Origin: Streptomyces rhizosphaerihabitans
GTDB taxonomy: Bacteria; Actinomycetota; Actinomycetes; Streptomycetales; Streptomycetaceae
Reading direction: 5' to 3'
DNA: 64,000 nucleotides
NCBI RefSeq assembly: GCF_025399795.1
Contig: NZ_JAODTZ010000006.1
Location: forward strand, 1-64,000
The first letter of the stretch is position 1. Each line of letters starts with the position of its first letter. The translations under genes and the position numbers were made by a program. The notes below the pieces were generated by a model that saw only the letters and a program-made list of their open reading frames with translations, did not search any database and was not told where the DNA came from. Of this stretch, positions 58,997-64,000 are shown piece after piece.

Positions 58997-59104
58997 GATC
59001 TCACACAGATGATGGATCACGGATCGGCCGAATGATCCATACGCAGTGGATCAGTCATTCGATCAAGCGGTGCGAACCCCCTCCCGGAGGCCGCGCACGG
59101 GATC
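58997..59104. promoter_or_regulatory. cluster of seven GATC sites upstream of gbn
   Basis: GATC occurs at 58997, 59015, 59022, 59034, 59049, 59061 and 59101. At about 72% GC, 108 bp should hold about 0.3 such sites by chance. GATC is the motif I recall for Gbn. Confidence 0.55.
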
Positions 59105-60701
59105 AGGCGAGGGCCACCAGGTCGGCGTAGTCGGCGCCCCACAGGTCCTCGACGCCGTCCGGCAGCAGGATGATCCGCTCCGGCTGGAGCGCCTGGACGG
59201 CTCCCTCGTCGTGGGTGACGAGGACGACGGCGCCCTTGTAGGTGCGCAGCGCGCCGAGGATCTCCTCGCGGCTGGCCGGGTCGAGGTTGTTCGTCGGCTC
59301 GTCGAGCAGCAGGACGTTCGCGGACGAGACGACGAGGGTCGCGAGCGCGAGCCGGGTCTTCTCTCCGCCGGAGAGCACGCCGGCCGGCTTGTCGACGTCG
59401 TCGCCGGAGAACAGGAACGAGCCGAGCGTCTTGCGGACCTCGACCAGGTCCAGGTCGGGGGCGGCGGAGCGCATGTTCTCCAGGACCGTGCGCTCGGGGT
59501 CGAGGGTCTCGTGCTCCTGCGCGTAGTAGCCGAGCTTGAGGCCGTGGCCCTCGATGACCTCTCCGGTGTCGGGCTTCTCGGCGCCGCCGAGCAGGCGCAG
59601 GAGGGTCGTCTTGCCGGCGCCGTTCAGGCCGAGGATGACGACCCGGGAGCCCTTGTCGATGGCCAGGTCGACGTCGGTGAAGATCTCCAGGGAGCCGTAC
59701 GACTTCGACAGGCCCTCGGCCATGAGCGGGGTCCTGCCGCAGGGCGCGGGCTCCGGGAAACGCAGCTTGGCGACCTTGTCGGAGACACGGACGGCGTCCA
59801 GGCCGGCGAGCAGCCGGTCGGCGCGCTTGGCCATGTTCTGGGCGGCGACCGTCTTGGTGGCTTTGGCGCGCATCTTGTCGGCCTGCGCGTTCAGTGCCGC
59901 GGCCTTCTTCTCGGCGTTCTGGCGCTCGCGCTTGCGGCGCTTCTCGTCGGCCTCGCGCTGCTGCTGGTAGAGCTTCCAGCCCATGTTGTAGACGTCGATC
60001 TGGGCGCGGTTGGCGTCCAGATAGAACACCTTGTTGACGACCGTCTCGACGAGGTCGACATCGTGGGAGATCACGATGAAGCCGCCGCGGTAGCTCTTCA
60101 GGTAGTCGCGCAGCCAGACGATGGAGTCGGCGTCGAGGTGGTTCGTCGGCTCGTCGAGCAGCAGGGTGTCGGCGTCCGAGAAGAGGATGCGGGCCAGCTC
60201 GATACGGCGGCGCTGACCGCCGGAGAGCGTGTGCAGGGGCTGGCCGAGCACCCGGTCGGGCAGGTTGAGCGCGGCGGCGATGGTGGCGGCCTCGGCCTCG
60301 GCGGAGTAACCGCCCTTGGTGAGGAACTCCGTCTCCTGGCGCTCGTACTGCCGCATGGCCTTCTCGCGGGTGGCGCCCGAGCCGTTGGCGATGCGCTGTT
60401 CGTTCTCGCGCATCTTGCGGATCAGGACGTCCAGGCCACGGGCCGACAGGACGCGGTCGCGGGCGAGCACGTCGAGGTCGCCGGTGCGCGGGTCCTGCGG
60501 CAGGTAGCCGACCTCGCCGGAGCGGGCGACGGCGCCCGCGGCGGGCTGGCCTTCGCCCGCGAGGACCTTGGTGAGGGTCGTCTTGCCCGCGCCGTTGCGG
60601 CCGACCAGGCCGATGCGGTCGCCCTTCGTGATGCGGAAGGTGGCGGACTCGATGAGGATGCGGGCGCCGGCGCGCAGCTCGATACCGGAGGCGGAAATCA
60701 C
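59103..60701 (-). CDS. ABC-F family ATP-binding cassette protein
   Basis: Ribosome-associated type ABC protein of 532 residues without membrane helices. Two nucleotide-binding domains are joined by a Lys/Arg/Ala-rich linker (READEKRRKRERQNAEKKAA). Domain 1 has GRNGAGKTTLTKVL, LSGGQRRRIELARIL and LLLDEPTNHLD. Domain 2 has GLNGAGKTTLLRLL, LSGGEKTRLALATLV and LLLDEPTNNLDP. ABC-F proteins act on stalled or antibiotic-bound ribosomes; some give resistance. Start GTG at 60701 has CTGGAG before it. A seven-residue open frame upstream may be a leader peptide. Confidence 0.93.
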   Translation of the reverse strand: MISASGIELRAGARILIESATFRITKGDRIGLVGRNGAGKTTLTKVLAGEGQPAAGAVARSGEVGYLPQDPRTGDLDVLARDRVLSARGLDVLIRKMRENEQRIANGSGATREKAMRQYERQETEFLTKGGYSAEAEAATIAAALNLPDRVLGQPLHTLSGGQRRRIELARILFSDADTLLLDEPTNHLDADSIVWLRDYLKSYRGGFIVISHDVDLVETVVNKVFYLDANRAQIDVYNMGWKLYQQQREADEKRRKRERQNAEKKAAALNAQADKMRAKATKTVAAQNMAKRADRLLAGLDAVRVSDKVAKLRFPEPAPCGRTPLMAEGLSKSYGSLEIFTDVDLAIDKGSRVVILGLNGAGKTTLLRLLGGAEKPDTGEVIEGHGLKLGYYAQEHETLDPERTVLENMRSAAPDLDLVEVRKTLGSFLFSGDDVDKPAGVLSGGEKTRLALATLVVSSANVLLLDEPTNNLDPASREEILGALRTYKGAVVLVTHDEGAVQALQPERIILLPDGVEDLWGADYADLVALA

Positions 60702-60759
60702 GGACAGACTCCAGGGCAGGATTGTTGGCGGGGTGGGCGGCTGAGGACGTTCCCGCCGT

Positions 60760-60783
60760 CTAGTGCGCGAGGAGAATGGCCAT
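60760..60783 (-). CDS. possible leader peptide of the ABC-F gene (MAILLAH)
   Basis: ATG at 60783 opens an eight-codon frame ending TAG at 60760 (M-A-I-L-L-A-H). A -10 box TAGACT (minus strand, 60790-60795) ends 6 nt before the ATG, so transcription would begin at the start codon. A GGCGGG stretch just after the stop can pair with either of two downstream CCGCC stretches. That fits ribosome-mediated attenuation, but it is inference. Confidence 0.4.
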   Translation of the reverse strand: MAILLAH

Positions 60784-60789
60784 GGGCCA

Positions 60790-60795
60790 AGTCTA
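60790..60795 (-). promoter_or_regulatory. -10 box TAGACT of the ABC-F transcript
   Basis: TAGACT on the minus strand, 6 nt before the uORF ATG. No convincing -35 is seen. Confidence 0.4.
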
Positions 60796-61138
60796 ACGGG
60801 GCGGTGCAAGCACTTTTCCGGTGTGCGGGCGTCGCGCACTGTGACACTCGCCCCGCCGCCCGGCACCGTCTCGGTACCTCTTCGGCGCCTGCTCGGCGGC
60901 TGCTCAGTGCCCGCCCGGTGTCTCTACGGTGCCCGAAGGGGGTTCGGCGCGGAGCTGTCCGGCGGTGGCCGTCACGGCGATGATCTCGCCGGTCCCGCTG
61001 TGATGCTTCTCGCCGGTCCGGTCTGCGGAGGCGGCCCGGTCCGGGCGTCGCCCGTTCGGACCTCGGGCCGGGGCCGGGGGTCCGGGAGCGTATGAGGATG
61101 GCGCCACCGAGTGACGTACGGCAGGAAGCGGTGTGCCC

Positions 61139-62029
61139 ATGCAGTTCGACGACGACGCCGATCTGGACACCTCCGAGGTGCAGGATGTGCGCGGCAGTCG
61201 AATCCCCGGCGGCGGGGCCAGCATCGGCGGCGGACTCGCCGGCCTGATCGCCCTGGTCATCGGACTGCTCTTCGGAGTGGGTCCCGACCAGCTCGGGCTC
61301 TCCTCGGGCGGCGACCAGCCCGGAACGACCGCCTCCTCCCTCGCGCAGGTGCAGCAGACCTGCCGGACGGGCCGGGACGCGAACGCCCGGGAGGACTGCC
61401 GGATCGTGGCGGTGGTCAACAGCGTCCAGGCCTACTGGAACCGGGAGTTCGCGCGCAGGGGCGGCACCTACACCCGCGCCCCGACGGTGTTCTTCAACGG
61501 CCGGGTCAACACCGCGTGCGGCACCGCGACGTCGTCCGTCGGGCCCTTCTACTGTCCCCTCGACCGCAAGGTCTATCTGGACCTCGGCTTCTTCGACGAT
61601 CTTCGTACGAAGTTCGGCTCCAGCGGCGGACCGTTCGCGCAGGCGTACGTGGTGGCGCACGAGTACGGGCATCACGTGCAGAACCTGATGGGCCCGCCGG
61701 CCCGGTCGCAGGACGGCGTGACCGGCGCGAACAGCAACTCGGTGAAGGTGGAGCTCCAGGCCGACTGCTACGCGGGGGTGTGGGCGCGGCACGCGACCAC
61801 CACGCCCTCCTCGTCGACGGGCAAGCCGCTGCTGACCTCGCTGACGGACGCCGACATCCGCGACGGACTGGACGCGGCGGCGGCCGTCGGCGACGACCGG
61901 ATCCAGTCGAGGTACCAGGGCCGGGTGACCCCGGAGACCTGGACGCACGGTTCCGCCCAGCAGCGGCAGCAGTGGTTCTACCAGGGCTTCACCAGCGGCG
62001 ACATGGCGCCGTGCAACACGTTCCGGTGA
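61139..62029 (+). CDS. neutral zinc metallopeptidase, YpfJ family
   Basis: Membrane-anchored putative protease of 296 residues. An acidic N-terminus (MQFDDDADLDTSEVQDVRGS) leads to one membrane helix (GLAGLIALVIGLLFGVG) and an outside domain. The zinc motif is HEYGHHVQNL at about residue 178, with a supporting Glu in KVELQADCYAGVWA. FYCPLDRKVYLDLGFFDDL is another family block. The substrate is unknown. ATG at 61139 fits the family; GTG at 61133 is an alternative that is closer to AGGAAG. Confidence 0.92.
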   Translation: MQFDDDADLDTSEVQDVRGSRIPGGGASIGGGLAGLIALVIGLLFGVGPDQLGLSSGGDQPGTTASSLAQVQQTCRTGRDANAREDCRIVAVVNSVQAYWNREFARRGGTYTRAPTVFFNGRVNTACGTATSSVGPFYCPLDRKVYLDLGFFDDLRTKFGSSGGPFAQAYVVAHEYGHHVQNLMGPPARSQDGVTGANSNSVKVELQADCYAGVWARHATTTPSSSTGKPLLTSLTDADIRDGLDAAAAVGDDRIQSRYQGRVTPETWTHGSAQQRQQWFYQGFTSGDMAPCNTFR

Positions 62030-62223
62030 GCGGGAGCCATGCCGGGTACCGGACCGGGTACCGCGGTGACGGCCCGGTCCCACGGCGGTGGCCCGGTCCT
62101 GCGGCATCGGCCTGGCTACGTGGCGGTGGCCTGGCTCCGGGCCGCGTGGCGTTGTCAGTGGCCGGTGCCAGACTGAGCGGCGGATCGGAATCCGGCAGTG
62201 TGTGACGAGACGGAGTGATCGGT

Positions 62224-62637
62224 ATGGCTGGCATGAACGGCGGGCGCCCGAGCATCTACCCCTCGATGCTGTACGCCGACGCGAAGGCGGCGATCAGGCA
62301 GCTCACGGAGGCCTTCGGCTTCACCGAGCTGTCCGTCTACGAGGGTGAGGACGGCTTGGTGACGCACGCCGAGCTGGTGCAGGGCAACGGCGCGGTGATG
62401 CTCGGTTCCAAGGGCCGCGGCGGCCGCTTCGACGAGGCGATGAAGAACGCGGGCCCGTGCGGGGTGTACATCGTCGTGGACGACGTCGACGCACACCACC
62501 AGCGAGCCGTGGACCACGGCGCGGAGATCCTCATGGCCCCGACCGACCAGGACTACGGCTCGCGGGACTACATGGCCCGCGACATCGAGGGCAACATCTG
62601 GAGCTTCGGTACCTACGCCCCCGAGATAGGCGTGTAG
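62224..62637 (+). CDS. VOC family protein (glyoxalase/bleomycin-resistance fold)
   Basis: A 137-residue single vicinal-oxygen-chelate protein. It shows the beta-alpha-beta-beta-beta pattern: IYPSMLYADAKAAIRQLTEA, HAELVQGNGAVMLG, GVYIVVDDVDAHHQRAVDHG and YMARDIEGNIWSFGTY. The subgroup (YnfA/PhnB-like, SRDYMARDPEGN) often acts in antibiotic or glyoxal detoxification, but metal ligands and substrate cannot be fixed from sequence. GACGGAG lies about 10 nt before ATG 62224. Confidence 0.9.
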   Translation: MAGMNGGRPSIYPSMLYADAKAAIRQLTEAFGFTELSVYEGEDGLVTHAELVQGNGAVMLGSKGRGGRFDEAMKNAGPCGVYIVVDDVDAHHQRAVDHGAEILMAPTDQDYGSRDYMARDIEGNIWSFGTYAPEIGV

Positions 62638-62697
62638 AACCCCGCCGGGCGGCGGCCCGCGCCTGCTCCAGGCCGGCTCCCCTGTCAGCTCCTCCGG

Positions 62698-64000
62698 TCA
62701 GCTTCCCCCGGTGTGCACCTGGAAGGCGGCCCGGCGTACGGCCTTGGCGAGGGCCGGGTCCGGGTGCGCGGCGGCGAGCGCGACCAGCACCTGCACCGTG
62801 CGCGGATGCCCGACCGCGCGCACCTCGTCGAGCAGCGCGGGCACGGTGGGCTGCACCGCGGACTCCAGATGGCGGACGAGAAGCGGGGCCTCTCCGTGGT
62901 CCGCCACGGCGGCCGCGGTGTCGACCCACAGCCAGGTGGACTCGGCGCGGGTGAGGACCTCGTGGGCGTCCTCGGGGTCGTAGCCGTCGTGCTCGGCGAG
63001 CCACAGCAGGGCGTAGGGGCGCAGCGGGGTCTCCTCGACGACGGCGCGTACGTCGGGCTCGGCGGGAGCGCCGACCACGCGCAGTGCCTCGAAGGCGAGG
63101 CCGCGGCTGAGGGCGTCCTCGCCGCGCGCGGCGTCGATGAGTTCGGTGACGGCCCCGCCGACCGGGCGGGCGGCGAGCCAGGCGCGGTACTCGGCGCGGG
63201 CGGCGTTGGGGCGGAGCTGGGCGCAGCCACGGAGCATGTCCTCGGCGGACTGCTCGATGTTCCCGGCGGGGCTCTGCGCGGCGACGCAGATCTGCTCCAG
63301 CTTGACCCAGACCGCCCAGCTGCCGAGCGGGGTGAGTGTGGCCTGTCCTTCGCCGTAGGTCAGCGCGCCGACGGAGGCGAGGGCGTGCAGGGCCCACTCG
63401 AGGAGGGGGGCGAGGGGGGCGTCCAGGACCTCGGCGGGCTCCAGGACCTCGGCGGGCTCGGGGGCCGCCTCGGGCTCGGGGCCGTAGGGGATTTCGCAGC
63501 GCTCGGTGCGCAGTTCCGTGACGCGCTGCCCGAGGAGGTCGAGGAGTTGGTCCACGGGGACGGGCCCGGCCGAGAGCTGAAGGAAGGAGAGCACCTGGGG
63601 CATCGCGGAGACGACCTCGGCGACGGCCGCGGGCTCGCGGTCCGCCGGCTCGGGGTATGCGAGGGACCATGCGTCGAAGAGGGCGACCCAGCCGCGCAGG
63701 ACGGCGCTGTCGTCGCGGCTCCAGGCGCGCAGCCGCCATCCCGGGCGGGCGGTGTCGCCGTGGACCTCGATGAGGCCGGACAGGCGGGCGGTGTCCCAGT
63801 CCGCGCGGACCTGAACCGGGGTCAGTCCGAGATCCGCGGCGGCCCGTTCGGCGGTGACGTCGGAGAGCGCGCCCTTGCCGCCGGGGTTCACGCCGTCGCG
63901 CCCCGGGCGCAGGGCGGCGTCGGCCCAGCGCGCCACGCGCGCCGCGTCGGACAGGCCGGTGCGCGCCATACGGGCGAGTTCCGCGGGCGGCGGTGTGCCT
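62698..64000 (-). CDS. conserved hypothetical protein, N-terminus beyond right edge
   Basis: At least 434 residues are visible. The frame stays open to the window edge, so an internal ATG at 63969 is probably not the start. The N-terminal part resembles a winged-helix (TAERAAADLGLTPVQVRADW; LSGLIEVHGDTARPGWRL). The remainder is helical, with HEAT-like segments (LLVRHLESAVQPTVPALLDE; VQVLVALAAAHPDPALAKAV). A short PAEVLEPAEVLDAPLAPLLE repeat is present. I do not recognise a family; it is common in Streptomyces. Confidence 0.75.
   Translation of the reverse strand, partial: GTPPPAELARMARTGLSDAARVARWADAALRPGRDGVNPGGKGALSDVTAERAAADLGLTPVQVRADWDTARLSGLIEVHGDTARPGWRLRAWSRDDSAVLRGWVALFDAWSLAYPEPADREPAAVAEVVSAMPQVLSFLQLSAGPVPVDQLLDLLGQRVTELRTERCEIPYGPEPEAAPEPAEVLEPAEVLDAPLAPLLEWALHALASVGALTYGEGQATLTPLGSWAVWVKLEQICVAAQSPAGNIEQSAEDMLRGCAQLRPNAARAEYRAWLAARPVGGAVTELIDAARGEDALSRGLAFEALRVVGAPAEPDVRAVVEETPLRPYALLWLAEHDGYDPEDAHEVLTRAESTWLWVDTAAAVADHGEAPLLVRHLESAVQPTVPALLDEVRAVGHPRTVQVLVALAAAHPDPALAKAVRRAAFQVHTGGS

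Larger units (their letters stand above)
60702..61138. other. divergent intergenic region with a small uORF
   Basis: 437 bp between the ABC-F and YpfJ genes. The left end is the ABC-F leader with the uORF at 60760-60783. The rest has loose CTCGGTACCTCTTCGGCGCC-like repeats and no supported gene. Confidence 0.5.

Overview
The window is high-GC actinomycete DNA, almost certainly from a Streptomyces chromosome. Codon third positions are strongly G/C, and GTG and TTG starts are common. The markers are lineage-specific: a cysteine-free chaplin, Spo0M, a streptophobe-family membrane protein, the SGM_5486 peptide beside a CynX/NimT transporter, an Asp23/AmaP operon and a Gbn-like nucleoid protein. 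From memory, the gene order resembles the conserved core region of S. coelicolor around SCO1790-SCO1840. No rRNA, tRNA, insertion sequence, prophage or CRISPR array was seen. Most genes are housekeeping or conserved Streptomyces genes.

Layout. 1-7152: an edge fragment, a base-excision glycosylase, Spo0M, a PEBP-like protein, an HNH nuclease, an SPFH/NfeD membrane pair, an ABC ATPase and a ChpE-like chaplin. 7373-11144: a GAF-type two-component system, then an SDR coupled to a divergent QueA. 11467-18383: a secreted SLT-domain hydrolase, a twin-FHA ABC exporter like mycobacterial Rv1747, a streptophobe protein and serB. 18455-24455: sixA, small membrane proteins, an MFS transporter divergent from a GntR regulator, then fabG-fabI (type II fatty-acid synthesis). 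24727-31649: tldD-pmbA-tyrS, small proteins and moaA. 31832-40950: a DUF485/acetate-type symporter pair, a subtilase, a CoA transferase, and a coupled set of AGMO-like hydroxylase, lysoplasmalogenase and zinc alcohol dehydrogenase that looks like an ether-lipid breakdown module, then a VIT transporter. 41069-45281: four coupled catabolic genes of unknown substrate. 45590-53227: a RING protein with a TerD-like domain, an exonuclease, a SURF1 protein, a GH15 enzyme and an SDR. 53228-57422: a repeat array and the Asp23/AmaP envelope-stress operon with a divergent repeat protein. 57558-64000: an enoyl-CoA hydratase, Gbn, an ABC-F ATPase with a possible leader peptide, a YpfJ metallopeptidase, a VOC protein and a right-edge partial gene.

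The best leads for new biology are five. They are the ether-lipid module, the RING/TerD protein, the dense GATC cluster upstream of gbn, the short uORF before the ABC-F gene, and repeat sequences that supply gene 3' ends or re-create a coupled start (tldD/pmbA junction, amaP tail, streptophobe stop). Several starts (5707, 30392, 48336, 49735) have a TANNNT-like -10 box 6-8 nt upstream and no ribosome binding site, which suggests leaderless mRNAs.
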